A stretch of DNA of 64,000 nucleotides from Clostridiales bacterium. Its GTDB lineage: Bacteria > Bacillota > Clostridia > Oscillospirales > Acutalibacteraceae. The translations under genes and the position numbers were made by a program. The notes under the pieces were generated by a model. It had not been told where the DNA came from. It ran no database searches and saw nothing but the letters and a program-made list of their open reading frames with translations. Below are positions 29,264 to 40,067 of the stretch, piece by piece (position 1 is the stretch's first letter; each line of letters starts with the position of its first letter). The stretch spans positions 62,001 to 126,000 of the forward strand of contig DUNN01000033.1 of NCBI GenBank assembly GCA_012839345.1. The letters are read 5' to 3'.

Positions 29264-29314
29264 ACAAGAGGGCAGTACCAAATGAGTTTTACTCATTTGG
29301 TACTGCCCTCTTGT
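29264..29314. terminator. Long perfect palindrome / terminator
   Basis: ACAAGAGGGCAGTACCAAATGAG-tttta-CTCATTTGGTACTGCCCTCTTGT, 23-bp perfect stem. Confidence 0.7.
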
Positions 29315-29336
29315 GTTATGAATTATAAATGGAAAA

Positions 29337-30956
29337 TTAATCTTTTCCTGCCTGAATAAAATCAATTCCCGTGCCATAAGGGTGGAACACGATACCGGTC
29401 ACCCCTTTTGCGCAGGCATAGTAATGCTTTTCATAATAGAGCGGATAGAAAACAGCCTGTTCGTTCAGATACTTTTCCGCAGTTGCCAGGGCGGGAGCCG
29501 CCGCGCTGCCGGAAAGATTCTGTGCTTTGGTCAGCAGTGCGTCATAGGTGGCATCCGTCATTTTTGCCGGATTTTGAATTTCACCGCTCTTAAACAGGGA
29601 CAGGAACGCCAACGGACCACTGCTTTCCGCGCGGACCGGGCATAAAGCAACCTGAAAATCCCCGGATTGAACGCGTGAAGTCAGCGCCGCTTCATCCATC
29701 GGGTTAATATTGAAGTAATTATTGAATTCACTGTTCCAGGATGCCAGCATTTCATTCAGCATTAGTTTTACATTCGCATCATCCGGGCAGAGTACGCTTA
29801 GGCTTTTCAGCTCCGGAAGGGAAAGCTCGTTCAGGCCGGCGGAAATCAGCGAGGAAACATTTTTCAGCTGCTTCAGGTAAAATGGACCGCCCGCAAGGGA
29901 GCGGTAATTCTGACCGTTCAGTGTGGTGAACGGAGGAATAATATTTTCTGCCGCCGTCACGTGTTCCGGAAGATGCTTCAGAACGGACGTCCGGTTAATG
30001 GACTGGAGAAAAGCCTTTCGAATGTTTTTGCTTTTCATCACGTCGGACTGTGTGTTAAAGCAAAGTCCCCAGGTCGTATCTTCAAAGGAAGTCAGCGTAC
30101 AACCGATTTCTTTAGCCCGCTGGGCATCCGAGGCGGAAACCGCGATTGCGTCGACTGTTCCGCTTTTTAAGGCAGCCACCGGGTCGGTGATGGCGTTATC
30201 TTTGTTGGCAATGTTAAATTTCAGGGTGGAGGGCAGGGGAGTGCGGTAACCGGAATAGGAGGAAGAGCGGACCAGATTCAAATTATTCCCGTGATCCCAT
30301 CCGTATTTTCCATCGATTACGAAAGGCCCGTTGCCAAGCAAATATTTTCGTTCCAGCCCGTAGCGTCCCTGTGTGCTTTCAAAAAATTTCTGATTGCAGG
30401 GCATGAAGACCGCAGAAGCGGTCAGGGATGGAAAATCGGGGTAGGAATAATTCAGCTGAACTACCAGTGTGTGGGCGTCTTTTGCCGTGACACCAAGCTG
30501 GCTGGCCGGCAGTTTGCCCGAATTTACCTCTTTCGCATTTTTCATGCAGAACATGGAAGAATTCGTTTTTGACCCGGTTTCGGGCAGCAGGGCACGCTGG
30601 AATGCATAAACAAAATCATTCGCCGTAACGGGAGTTTCCTTGTCCGACCACTTCGCATTGCTGCGCAGGGTAAACGTAAACACGGTGTGATCCGCGTTGC
30701 TTTCCCATTTTTCCGCTACGCCCGGGTAAGGCTTCTGGTTGGCGTCCAAACGCACCAGTCCCTCGAAAAGTGCCTCGACCGCCAGAATGGAGGAGGAATC
30801 GGAAGCAATTTGCGGATCGAGCGTTTTCGGCTCCGCTTCCAGCTGAAACGCAATGGATTTGTTGGCGTTGGGCGCTTCTTTTTTTCCGCACGCCGAAAAG
30901 GAAAATAAAGCAAACAGTATTGTAAGGCAGAGAAGAACCGCCGTAAACCTCTTCAT
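29337..30956 (-). CDS. Peptide ABC transporter substrate-binding lipoprotein (SBP family 5)
   Basis: Lipobox FSFSAC; EAEPKTLDPQIASDSSSILAVEALFEGLVRLDANQKPYPGVAEKWE. Confidence 0.92.
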   Translation of the reverse strand: MKRFTAVLLCLTILFALFSFSACGKKEAPNANKSIAFQLEAEPKTLDPQIASDSSSILAVEALFEGLVRLDANQKPYPGVAEKWESNADHTVFTFTLRSNAKWSDKETPVTANDFVYAFQRALLPETGSKTNSSMFCMKNAKEVNSGKLPASQLGVTAKDAHTLVVQLNYSYPDFPSLTASAVFMPCNQKFFESTQGRYGLERKYLLGNGPFVIDGKYGWDHGNNLNLVRSSSYSGYRTPLPSTLKFNIANKDNAITDPVAALKSGTVDAIAVSASDAQRAKEIGCTLTSFEDTTWGLCFNTQSDVMKSKNIRKAFLQSINRTSVLKHLPEHVTAAENIIPPFTTLNGQNYRSLAGGPFYLKQLKNVSSLISAGLNELSLPELKSLSVLCPDDANVKLMLNEMLASWNSEFNNYFNINPMDEAALTSRVQSGDFQVALCPVRAESSGPLAFLSLFKSGEIQNPAKMTDATYDALLTKAQNLSGSAAAPALATAEKYLNEQAVFYPLYYEKHYYACAKGVTGIVFHPYGTGIDFIQAGKD

Positions 30957-31150
30957 TGGGGAATCACCTCTATGTATCATCACATGCATTTTATTTTATC
31001 ATTTTTTCCATGCGATTGCAATGAAACAGCCGAAAGGGAAAAATCCTCTCGCATGGCATCCTTAATTTATGTACAGATCAGCGGAATTATCAGTCGTTCT
31101 GGTGAAAAGAAAGGAGGAAGATTCTTCCCAATGCGATGGGACATGGAATG

Positions 31151-31184
31151 AAAAAAGCGGGCTGCTTCGCTTGAAGCAGCCCGC
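31151..31184 (-). terminator. Terminator downstream of gpmI
   Basis: gcgggctgcttc/gaagcagcccgc stem with minus-strand T6. Confidence 0.85.
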
Positions 31185-31199
31185 GGAACCGTCTCGGAT

Positions 31200-32711
31200 T
31201 TATTCGATAATGCTGGTGCCGGTCATTTCCTTCGGCTGGGGAAGATTCATGATTTTCAGCATGGTCGGTGCAATGTCCGCCAGCTTGCCGCCTTCTCGCA
31301 GCTTGCAGGGATACCCGACGACACAGAACGGAACCGGATTGGTGGTGTGTGCGGTAAACGGAGAGCCGTCATCCTCGTACATTTTGTCCGCATTACCGTG
31401 GTCGGCGGTAATCAGTGCCACGCCGTTCATCTTCTGAATGGCGTCGATTACGCGGCCAACGCACTTGTCCACGGCTTCTACCGCCGCTTTCGCCGCGTCG
31501 AACACGCCGGTGTGGCCGACCATGTCGCAGTTGGCGAAGTTCAGAATAATCACGTCGTACTTGCCGCTTTCAATGCGCTCTACCACGTTGTCGGTGACTT
31601 CATAAGCGCTCATTTCCGGCTTCAGGTCGTAAGTCGCAACCTTGGGGGAATTGACCAGAACGCGGTCCTCGCCTGGGAACTGCTTTTCCACGCCGCCGTT
31701 GAAGAAGAACGTTACGTGCGCGTACTTTTCTGTTTCCGCAATGCGCAGCTGGGTCAAGCCGTTTTTGGAAACGTATTCGCCAAAGGTGTTTTCCAAAGAC
31801 TGGGGCTTAAATGCCACCTGTACATTCGGCATGGTCGCGTCATACTGCGTCATGCAGATATAAGTGAGCGGGAAGAAGCCGTTTTTGCGCTCAAATCCCT
31901 TAAATTCCGGATCGACGAATGTGCGGGTGATTTCACGGGCACGGTCGGGGCGGAAATTAAAGAAAATAACGGAATCATTCGCTTTAACCGTTCCTTCTTT
32001 GTCGCAGACGGTCGGCACGACGAATTCATCAGTTACTTCGTCACGGTAGGAAAGCTCTACGGCTTTCACCGGGTCGCTGTTCTGGATGCCTTCTCCATAA
32101 ACCATGGCGGCATAAGCTTTCTCGACACGCTCCCAGCGGTTGTCACGGTCCATTGCATAATAGCGGCCCATTACGGTTGCAATTTTGCCTACGCCGATTT
32201 CATTCAGCTTGTCCTGGCACTCCTTGACAAAGTCTACGCCGGAAGAAGGGGGTACGTCGCGGCCGTCCAGCAGGGCATGAATATAAACCTTTTTCAGGCC
32301 CTGGCGTTTGGCCAGTTCCACCAGCGCATACAGGTGGGTATTGTGGCTGTGCACGCCGCCGGAGGAAAGAAGGCCGATCAGGTGCAGTGCAGAGTCGTGC
32401 TCCTTCGCGTTTTGAACCGCGGACAGGAGCGCCGGATTTTCAAAAAAGTCGCCGTCCTGCACCGCCTTAGTAATGCGGGTCAGTTCCTGATAGACAATGC
32501 GGCCCGCGCCGATGTTGGTGTGGCCAACTTCGGAGTTGCCCATCTGCCCGTCCGGAAGACCCACGTCCATGCCGGAAGCGCCGATTTGTGTAATGGGGTT
32601 GCTTGAAAAAATCCGGTCGAGGTTCGGTTTGTTTGCGGATTTAATGGCGTTGCCGTACTCCGTGCCGATTCCGAATCCGTCCAGAATCATAAGGATCAAA
32701 GGTTTCTTCAT
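31200..32711 (-). CDS. gpmI: 2,3-bisphosphoglycerate-independent phosphoglycerate mutase
   Basis: [10 protein letters not shown]...[17 protein letters not shown]...[13 protein letters not shown]...ITADHGNAD. Confidence 0.97.
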   Translation of the reverse strand: MKKPLILMILDGFGIGTEYGNAIKSANKPNLDRIFSSNPITQIGASGMDVGLPDGQMGNSEVGHTNIGAGRIVYQELTRITKAVQDGDFFENPALLSAVQNAKEHDSALHLIGLLSSGGVHSHNTHLYALVELAKRQGLKKVYIHALLDGRDVPPSSGVDFVKECQDKLNEIGVGKIATVMGRYYAMDRDNRWERVEKAYAAMVYGEGIQNSDPVKAVELSYRDEVTDEFVVPTVCDKEGTVKANDSVIFFNFRPDRAREITRTFVDPEFKGFERKNGFFPLTYICMTQYDATMPNVQVAFKPQSLENTFGEYVSKNGLTQLRIAETEKYAHVTFFFNGGVEKQFPGEDRVLVNSPKVATYDLKPEMSAYEVTDNVVERIESGKYDVIILNFANCDMVGHTGVFDAAKAAVEAVDKCVGRVIDAIQKMNGVALITADHGNADKMYEDDGSPFTAHTTNPVPFCVVGYPCKLREGGKLADIAPTMLKIMNLPQPKEMTGTSIIE

Positions 32712-32748
32712 CTGATTTTCTCCTGTTGTGGATTGTGATTGGTTTATT

Positions 32749-33516
32749 TTAGCGGCTGGCTGCTTTTACGATTTCTGCAAAGTCAGCGGGTTTTAGGGAA
32801 GCGCCGCCAATCAGACCGCCGTCTACGTCGGGCTGGTCAAGCAGTTCTTTTGCATTTTTGGCGTTCATGGAACCGCCGTACTGAATGGTGAGGCCTTCTG
32901 CCGCAGCGGCGTCGTAAAGATCCTTTACGGTCTCGCGGATGACAGCACAGACTTCGTTGGCCTGCTCCGCGGTTGCGGTTTTTCCGGTGCCAATGGCCCA
33001 GACCGGTTCATAGGCGATGATGATCTTTTTAAGTTCTTCTTTGGAAACACCGCCGAGGGCGATTTTGGTCTGCATGGAAACCAATTCCGCGGTAATGCCC
33101 TGTTCGCGCTGTTCCAGATATTCGCCAACGCAGAGGATCACGTTCAGGCCGCTGTCCAGCGCCGCACGCACACGCTTGTTTACCGTCACATCGGTTTCAC
33201 CAAAATAGGTTCTGCGTTCGCTGTGGCCGATGATAACATACTGTACGCCCATGGAGGTCAGCATGTCGGCAGAAATTTCGCCGGTAAATGCACCGCTCTT
33301 TTCCCAGTGGCAGTTTTCTGCACCAACGCCGATGTTGGTACCTTTGGTGGCTTCGAGTGCAACGCTCAGGTCCACATAAGGAACACAAACGACAACGTCG
33401 CAGTCTGCATCTTTTACCAGCGGCTTAATGCCTTCAATCAATTCTTTTGCCTCTGCGGGGGTTTTATTCATTTTCCAGTTGCCGGCAATGACGGCTTTTC
33501 TCAGGTTTTTGTTCAT
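32749..33516 (-). CDS. tpiA: Triosephosphate isomerase
   Basis: [14 protein letters not shown]...[12 protein letters not shown]...[15 protein letters not shown]. Confidence 0.97.
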   Translation of the reverse strand: MNKNLRKAVIAGNWKMNKTPAEAKELIEGIKPLVKDADCDVVVCVPYVDLSVALEATKGTNIGVGAENCHWEKSGAFTGEISADMLTSMGVQYVIIGHSERRTYFGETDVTVNKRVRAALDSGLNVILCVGEYLEQREQGITAELVSMQTKIALGGVSKEELKKIIIAYEPVWAIGTGKTATAEQANEVCAVIRETVKDLYDAAAAEGLTIQYGGSMNAKNAKELLDQPDVDGGLIGGASLKPADFAEIVKAASR

Positions 33517-33607
33517 GATAGGTACCATCCTTTCGCTTCCGGTTCAAGTTTCGTCGGATTTTGCAGGCCCGCTGCCGCCGAACGCAAACGGGCTTTCGTA
33601 ATAGTTG

Positions 33608-33633
33608 AAATGCGGCAGCAGTGCTGCCGCATT
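33608..33633. terminator. Intergenic hairpin between pgk and tpiA
   Basis: aaatgcggcagcagtgctgccgcattt; weak T-run, may allow read-through. Confidence 0.5.
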
Positions 33634-33655
33634 TGCGAAAACAGGCGAAGCCTGC

Positions 33656-34849
33656 TTATTTGTCGTTCAGACAGGCAATTCCGGGCAGTTCCAGACCTTC
33701 GAGGAATTCGAGGGAAGCGCCGCCGCCTGTGGAGATATGGGTCATCTTGTCAGCAAAGCCGAGCTTTTCAACCGCAGCAGCGGAGTCGCCGCCGCCGATG
33801 ATGGAAATTGCGCCGCTTTCTGCAACTGCTTTCGCAACGGCAATGGTGCCGGCAGCAAAGTTCTCCCATTCGGAAACGCCCATCGGGCCGTTCCAAACTA
33901 CCGTGCCGGAGCCTTTGATCGCGTCTGCGAACAGTGCAGCGGTCTTGGGTCCAATATCCAGGCCCATCCAGCCGTCCGGAATCCGGTCGGAGTCAACCAG
34001 TTTGTGCTCGGCGTCCGGTTTGTATTCGGTGGCAACCATGTTGTCGACCGGGATCAGGAACTTTACGCCCTTTTCCTTTGCCTTAGCCATCATATCCTTC
34101 GCCAGTTCCACCTTGTCGCTTTCACAGATGGAAGTGCCGATGGAATAACCGAGTGCGTTCATGAAGGTGTAAGCCATGCCGCCGCCGATGATCAGGGTAT
34201 CAACCTTTTCCAGCAGGTTGTTGATTACACCGATTTTATCGGAAACCTTCGCGCCGCCCAGAATCGCAACAAACGGGCGCTTCGGGTTGTTCAGGGCGTT
34301 GCCCATGATGGTGATTTCCTTCTGAATCAGGTAGCCGCACACAGCGGGCAGGTAATTTGCAACGCCGGCGGTGGAAGCGTGCGCGCGGTGCGCCGTTCCG
34401 AATGCATCGTTGACATAAATCTCAGCAAGGGAGGCGAGCTGTTTGGAGAACTCAGGGTCGTTCTTTTCCTCTTCTTTATGGAAGCGGACGTTCTCAATGA
34501 GTTCGACTTCGCCGTCCTTCAGGGAGGCGGCAATGCTCTTTGCGCTTTCGCCGATTACGTCGGTAGCCATTTTTACTTCCTGACCCAGCGCCTGGGAAAG
34601 GTATTTGGCAACCGGTGCAAGGGAATACTTCATGTTGAATTCACCCTTCGGCCGGCCGAGGTGTGAGCAAAGGATGACCTTTGCTTTATGATCGATCAAG
34701 TATTTGATCGTTTTTAACGCCTCATTGATGCGCTTCGGGTCGGAAATGTTTCCTTCCCCGTCGAACGGAACGTTGAAGTCGCAGCGAACGAGCACGCGTT
34801 TTCCCGCAACATCAATGTCCTCCACGGTCTTTTTGTTGAGATAATTCAT
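33656..34849 (-). CDS. pgk: Phosphoglycerate kinase
   Basis: [15 protein letters not shown]...[10 protein letters not shown]...[16 protein letters not shown]. Start trimmed to MNYLNKK. Confidence 0.97.
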   Translation of the reverse strand: MNYLNKKTVEDIDVAGKRVLVRCDFNVPFDGEGNISDPKRINEALKTIKYLIDHKAKVILCSHLGRPKGEFNMKYSLAPVAKYLSQALGQEVKMATDVIGESAKSIAASLKDGEVELIENVRFHKEEEKNDPEFSKQLASLAEIYVNDAFGTAHRAHASTAGVANYLPAVCGYLIQKEITIMGNALNNPKRPFVAILGGAKVSDKIGVINNLLEKVDTLIIGGGMAYTFMNALGYSIGTSICESDKVELAKDMMAKAKEKGVKFLIPVDNMVATEYKPDAEHKLVDSDRIPDGWMGLDIGPKTAALFADAIKGSGTVVWNGPMGVSEWENFAAGTIAVAKAVAESGAISIIGGGDSAAAVEKLGFADKMTHISTGGGASLEFLEGLELPGIACLNDK

Positions 34850-34978
34850 GATTTGCACTCCTTTATAATGATGAAATGGAAATCTTTGTTTAACCTTTGA
34901 CATTATACACTAAAATATTCCGCATTTCAAGCTGTCGGGTCCCGGTTTCATGCGATGAAAAGCACTTTGTGAAAAAGA

Positions 34979-35479
34979 TCACCATTTGTAATTGCGCAGC
35001 TGCCCCTCGCAGAGAAGCTCCGGATAATTCCACTGGCGCAGTACTTCATACACGCCGATGGCCACGGAATTGGACAGGTTCAGGCTGCGTGCGTCGGGAT
35101 GGTTGAGCATGGGAATCCGCACGCAGGTGTCCGGGTTATCGTGAAGCAGTGATTCCGGCAGACCGGCGGTTTCTTTCCCGAATACCAGGTAGCAGTTGTC
35201 CGGGTAAGAGATTTCGGAATGAATGTGTCTTGCTTTGGTGGTGAAGTAATAAAAGTTTCCCGAGTTTTTTTCAAAAAATTCGGGAAGACTGTCATAATAA
35301 GTGATATCCAGCAAATGCCAGTAATCGAGCCCGGCGCGTTTCAGCTTTCGGTCGTCAATTTGAAAGCCCATCGGCCCCACCAGATGAAGGCGGGCGCCGG
35401 TCAGGGCGCAGGTGCGCGCCACGTTGCCGGTATTTTGTGGAATTTCCGGTTCAACCATTACGATATTCAGGGTAGACAT
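34979..35479 (-). CDS. trmL: tRNA (cytidine(34)-2'-O)-methyltransferase
   Basis: NIVMVEPEIPQNTGNVARTCALTGARLHLVGPMGF...LVFGKETAGLP...SLNLSNSVAIGVYE. Confidence 0.95.
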   Translation of the reverse strand: MSTLNIVMVEPEIPQNTGNVARTCALTGARLHLVGPMGFQIDDRKLKRAGLDYWHLLDITYYDSLPEFFEKNSGNFYYFTTKARHIHSEISYPDNCYLVFGKETAGLPESLLHDNPDTCVRIPMLNHPDARSLNLSNSVAIGVYEVLRQWNYPELLCEGQLRNYKW

Positions 35480-35673
35480 GTGCGAATAAGCTCCTTTATT
35501 ATTGGAATTATTTTTCTCAAATAAACGGGAATCCGTCGGGAACCCTATGTAAAGACCTTAGTTTGATCGATTAGGGAAATCGGTTTGAAACAATCGAATT
35601 TTCAAACCGACCGACCCGATTCGGAAGGGAAAGGTCAAAACTTTCAGCTTGCAGCGAAAGGATGGTTACCACA

Positions 35674-35853
35674 ATGAGCAAAGCAAAAATGGGGTTGATT
35701 CGTGGAATCGGCATCGGGATTTTAACCGGCGCGGCCGTTTCTGCGGCAACCGTATCCATGATGAAGTCCAATAAACGTTTCCGTAAGAATGCGAATAAAG
35801 CGGTTCAGGCCGTTACCGATGTGATTGATAACGTCGGGGAAATCATTCGCTAA
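35674..35853 (+). CDS. Small YtxH-like membrane protein
   Basis: MSKAKMGLIRGIGIGILTGAAVSAATVSMMKSNKRFRKNANKAVQAVTDVIDNV. Confidence 0.7.
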   Translation: MSKAKMGLIRGIGIGILTGAAVSAATVSMMKSNKRFRKNANKAVQAVTDVIDNVGEIIR

Positions 35854-35878
35854 GCGGAAGGTTCGATCAGTTGAGGCA

Positions 35879-35912
35879 AATCGGCGGGGAGGCCCCCGCC
35901 GATTCGTTTTTT
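35879..35912 (+). terminator. Rho-independent terminator
   Basis: aatcggcgggg/ccccgccgatt then cgtttttt. Confidence 0.85.
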
Positions 35913-35970
35913 GCGAAAAAGTTATAATTACGGCAGTGCGGCATCCACAACCTGCGCAGGTTCCGGTGAA

Positions 35971-37215
35971 CTATTTTCCGCTGGCAATGACACTGTACAT
36001 ATGGAACATGGGCATCACAATGGAAATCACCACGGTTCCGACAATCACTGCGATGAGAATTGTCATGGCCGGCTCGAGCATGGAGGTCAGTTTCTTGGTG
36101 GAAGCGTCCGTCTGCTCTTCGTACAGTCCTGCCATTTTATCCAGCGTTTCGAACAGCATGCCGGACTCCTCCCCAACCTGAACCATGGACACGAGCAGCG
36201 CGTCAAAAACGGGGAATTTTGCCATGGAAGCGTGGATGGAAGAACCCATCTTAACCTCGGCGGCAACCTGGGTCAGCTCTTCCTTTAAATAGCGGTTCGG
36301 AATCACATTGCGGGAAATTTCAATCGCGCGCACGATTTCCACACCGGCTTCCACTAGGGAGGACATAATACGGCAGAAGCGTGCAATATAGGATTGGCGC
36401 AGAAGGGGGCCGATTCCGGGAATGCGCAGCTTCATGCGGTCGGTGGCGATGGAAAACGCCCGGTTGTATTTCTTTAACAGGCGGTAGGAAAGAATCACCA
36501 GAAAAACGGCAATCAGAATCCAATACCAACGCGTTACAATAAAGTTTGAAACGGCCATGACAAAGCGGGTCAAAGCAGGCAGGTCGGCACCAAACTGGAG
36601 AAATACCTGTTCAAAGCTGGGCAGTACCACTGCGTTCATAATGACACTTAACGCGAGGGTGAGAACCAGCAGAAAGATGGGGTAGCCCATTGCGCCGCGC
36701 AATTTGGAAGTCAGTGCGATTTCCTTTTCCAAAATTCCGGCGCAGCGCTCAAAGGCGGTATCCAGCCGTCCGTTTGCCTCACCGGACTGGATGATATGGA
36801 CGATGATTTCCGGAAAAGCCCGGAACTTAGCCATTGCGGCGGAAATCGGCGTGCCGATGTAAAGGTCGTCATTCATCTCTGTCAATATTTTTTTAATCTT
36901 TTTATCGTGCTCCCCGCTGATGAGTACACCCATTGCCATAGAAAGGGAAACGCCCGCTTTCATCATAATGCCCATCTGGTGCATTATGGCGAGCAGCTTT
37001 TTTTTCGGTATTTTCGCCTTATGAATATCGGATGAGCCGACTTCCGTCTGCCAGATGGAATTCGGCTGGTAATTCTTTTCCAGCAGGGCGGTCAGCTCAA
37101 CTGCAGTCAGCTGCTGTTCCTGCAGCAGGGCAATGGCCTGCGCCTTGTTTTCTGCACTGATTTGCCCGCGCATCTTCCGGTTTTTTGTGTTGACCGCCGT
37201 ATAAAAATACTGCAA
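35971..37215 (-). CDS. pilC: Type IV pilus inner-membrane platform protein PilC (GspF family)
   Basis: MQYFYTAVNTKNRKMRGQISAENKAQAIALLQEQQL...LEPAMTILIAVIVGTVVISIVMPMF. Confidence 0.93.
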   Translation of the reverse strand: MQYFYTAVNTKNRKMRGQISAENKAQAIALLQEQQLTAVELTALLEKNYQPNSIWQTEVGSSDIHKAKIPKKKLLAIMHQMGIMMKAGVSLSMAMGVLISGEHDKKIKKILTEMNDDLYIGTPISAAMAKFRAFPEIIVHIIQSGEANGRLDTAFERCAGILEKEIALTSKLRGAMGYPIFLLVLTLALSVIMNAVVLPSFEQVFLQFGADLPALTRFVMAVSNFIVTRWYWILIAVFLVILSYRLLKKYNRAFSIATDRMKLRIPGIGPLLRQSYIARFCRIMSSLVEAGVEIVRAIEISRNVIPNRYLKEELTQVAAEVKMGSSIHASMAKFPVFDALLVSMVQVGEESGMLFETLDKMAGLYEEQTDASTKKLTSMLEPAMTILIAVIVGTVVISIVMPMFHMYSVIASGK

Positions 37216-37257
37216 AAGGCGTACCTCCCTTCCAAGTGAAAAGAAATGCCTGCGGAT

Positions 37258-38301
37258 TTATCGATTGAGGTCGATGTTGTATTCCGACGCGGTCTGCGGC
37301 GTGATGATCCCGCGCCGGAGCAGCTCGTCAATGCTCTTTTCCAACGTAATCATGCCCTGGCTCATGCCGGTCTGAATGGACTGGCTGATGTTGGCAGTGC
37401 GCCCTTCGCGAATGAGGTTGCTGATGGCGGAGTTGACAAACATCATCTCAAACGCCGCCGCGCGTCCTTTTCCATCCGCGGTAGGCAGCAGGCGCTGGGA
37501 AATCACACTTTTCAGCACCAGGGAGAGCTGCGCGCGGATTTGCTGCTGCTGCTCCGGTGGAAATACGTCGATCAACCGGTCAATGGTCTTTGCCGCGCCG
37601 ATGGTGTGCAGTGTGGACAGCACCAGATGCCCGGTTTCTGCCGCGGTAACCGCGATGGAGATGGACTCCAGGTCCCGCATCTCCCCAACCAAAATGATGT
37701 CAGGGTCCTCGCGCAGCGCGGCTTTCAGTGCCCGTGCATAAGAAACGCTGTCCTCCCCGATTTCCCTTTGGTTAATGAGGCAGTGAATGGGTTCGTGCAA
37801 ATATTCGATGGGGTCTTCGATCGTAATAATGTGGCTGGACCGCGTTTTATTAAATTCGTGAATAATGGCGGCCAGCGTGGTGGATTTGCCGCTTCCAGTC
37901 GGCCCGGTTACCAGCACCAGCCCTTCCTTCAACTCCAACACGCGTTCAATCGACTGGGGCAGTCCCAGCGAAGCAATTTCCGGGGTGACCGCATTGATAA
38001 TACGGAGCACCAGCGTGGCGCCGCGCGTCTGCAGCATGGCATTAACGCGGAACCGCCCGCAGCCTGGAATTTGTGCGGAGGCGTCCATGTCGCCTGTTTT
38101 GCGGAAGGTTTCGTATTTTTCGTCGCTTAGGCAATGGTGGATCATGTCTTCCACTTCGGCGGAAGTTAGAACAGGTGCGTCCAAAAAGCACATGCTTCCG
38201 TTGATTCGGTACGCCGGGCGATTGTTTGCCGCAAGGTGAATGTCCGACGCGTGTGCCGCGACGCCGCCTTTGATTAACTCGATAAATTCCATTTTGTCCA
38301 T
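37258..38301 (-). CDS. pilT: Twitching motility ATPase PilT
   Basis: LVTGPTGSGKSTTLAAIIHEFNKTR...TIEDPIEYLH...GEMRDLESI...AAETGHLVLSTLHT. Confidence 0.95.
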   Translation of the reverse strand: MDKMEFIELIKGGVAAHASDIHLAANNRPAYRINGSMCFLDAPVLTSAEVEDMIHHCLSDEKYETFRKTGDMDASAQIPGCGRFRVNAMLQTRGATLVLRIINAVTPEIASLGLPQSIERVLELKEGLVLVTGPTGSGKSTTLAAIIHEFNKTRSSHIITIEDPIEYLHEPIHCLINQREIGEDSVSYARALKAALREDPDIILVGEMRDLESISIAVTAAETGHLVLSTLHTIGAAKTIDRLIDVFPPEQQQQIRAQLSLVLKSVISQRLLPTADGKGRAAAFEMMFVNSAISNLIREGRTANISQSIQTGMSQGMITLEKSIDELLRRGIITPQTASEYNIDLNR

Positions 38302-38360
38302 CCTTATTGTTCCAAGATCGTTTCAGCAATGATTACTCCGTAAATTCTAATGGAAAAGGC

Positions 38361-40028
38361 TTATTCCTGAAGATTGCTGACTTCTACCATTTCTTCCATA
38401 GAGGTTGTTCCGTCCAGAACGATGCGGCGCAGGTTTTCACTCAGGGTGATCATACCTTCCCGCCGCGCGACGGCCCGTACCTCGTCCACATTTTTGCTGT
38501 GGCTGATGCAGTCCTTAATCGCAGGGGTCACCGGCATTACTTCGTGAATGGCGGTGCGGCCCAGGTAGCCGCGGTGACTGCAGAAATTACAGCCCTTCGC
38601 GCGGTAAAGGGTCTGCCGGGTTCCTTTTTCCAGCCCCAGCAGCTCCAACTCGTTATCGTCCGCCAAATACGCTTCCCGGCAGTGCGGGCAAAGCTTCCGC
38701 ACAAGGCGCTGTGCAATCACCCCAAGCATGGCAGCGGAAACCATGTAAGGCTCCACGCCCATGTCGATTAGGCGGAGAATGGAGCTCGGCGCGTCGTAGG
38801 TGTGCAGCGTGGAAAGCACCAAATGCCCCGTAATGGCGGCGCTGGCCGCAATCCGGGCAGTTTCCGTATCACGGATTTCGCCAATCATAATGACATCCGG
38901 GTCCTGCCGCAGAATGGAGCGGAGCACGGAAGCGAACGTAAGGCCGGCTTTGGGGTTGACCTCCACCTGTGTAATGCCGGGCAGAATCATTTCCACCGGG
39001 TTTTCCGCCGTTACAATATTAATGTCTTCTCGCATGATTTCTTTCAATGCGGTGTAAAGCGTTGTGCTTTTTCCGCTGCCGGTCGGGCCGCTCAGCAGGA
39101 TAATTCCGTGGTTGTTGCGCAGCATGGAATTGAATTTTTCCAGATTTTCCGGCAGAAAACCAATGTCTTCCTTGACCAGTGAAAATCCGAGCGCCGTGGT
39201 GATTCGGATGACCACTTTTTCCCCGTACACGCAGGGCAGAACGGAGATCCTCATGTCAATTTCCTTTGCCCCGATTTTATAGTTGATGCGTCCATCCTGC
39301 GGAACGCGTTTTTCCGCAATGTTCATGCCGCCGATGAATTTAATACGCGATACTACCGAGGGAAGAAGTTCGGCGCTGGTTTCCATGTAAAGCATCAAAC
39401 GGCCGTCTACGCGGAAGCGGATCTGCATGGATTTTTCCAGTGGCTCAATGTGAATATCGCTGGCTTTGAGCACCACAGCCTGCTCGATCATGTTGTTGAC
39501 AAACCGGATGATCGGCTGGTCGTTTCCGGCGGCGTTTTCCGCCTGCACTTCCTGCTGCTGAGACGAAAGTTCCTTAGCAGCGGCAAACGCCTTTTGTGTG
39601 GTGTATAGTTCCCGGATTTTCGTTTCGATTTTTTCCCGCTCTGCGATGACCGGGCTGATTTTTAGCCTGGTATAGATTCCAATATCGTTAATACCATTGT
39701 AATCCAGCGGGTCTTCCACTGCAATGGTTAAAACGCTGCCCTCCCGCTTTACCGGGACAATATGGTTGGAACGCGCCAGTTCTTCCGGTACCAGTGTGGA
39801 AAGCGTGGGATCCACACTGACGGATGAAAGATCCAGGTATGGAATCGCAAGCTGCCGTTCCAACGAACGGATAATCTGCATTTCCGTCAAAAAATGGTTA
39901 GCCACCAGAATTTCGCCCAGACGTTTATTTGTGTTTTTCTGCCGGGCAAGGGCCTGCTGAAGCTGTTCTTCCGACAGTACCCCGGAGTCGATTAGAATCT
40001 GGCCAAGCTTAAAATTTGTGATTTTCAT
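38361..40028 (-). CDS. pilB: Type IV pilus assembly ATPase PilB (GspE family)
   Basis: LLSGPTGSGKSTTLYTALKEI...GEIRDTETARIAASAAITGHLVLSTLHT; LCPHCREAY...GCNFCSHRGYLGR zinc site. Confidence 0.95.
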   Translation of the reverse strand: MKITNFKLGQILIDSGVLSEEQLQQALARQKNTNKRLGEILVANHFLTEMQIIRSLERQLAIPYLDLSSVSVDPTLSTLVPEELARSNHIVPVKREGSVLTIAVEDPLDYNGINDIGIYTRLKISPVIAEREKIETKIRELYTTQKAFAAAKELSSQQQEVQAENAAGNDQPIIRFVNNMIEQAVVLKASDIHIEPLEKSMQIRFRVDGRLMLYMETSAELLPSVVSRIKFIGGMNIAEKRVPQDGRINYKIGAKEIDMRISVLPCVYGEKVVIRITTALGFSLVKEDIGFLPENLEKFNSMLRNNHGIILLSGPTGSGKSTTLYTALKEIMREDINIVTAENPVEMILPGITQVEVNPKAGLTFASVLRSILRQDPDVIMIGEIRDTETARIAASAAITGHLVLSTLHTYDAPSSILRLIDMGVEPYMVSAAMLGVIAQRLVRKLCPHCREAYLADDNELELLGLEKGTRQTLYRAKGCNFCSHRGYLGRTAIHEVMPVTPAIKDCISHSKNVDEVRAVARREGMITLSENLRRIVLDGTTSMEEMVEVSNLQE

Positions 40029-40067
40029 CCAAAAGGCCCTCCTTTTGCGGATCGTGTTTCCTGTACT

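Noticed and set aside
31347-32606. 419-aa plus-strand ORF opposite gpmI
   Set aside because: Overlaps a certain glycolytic gene on the other strand; shadow ORF.
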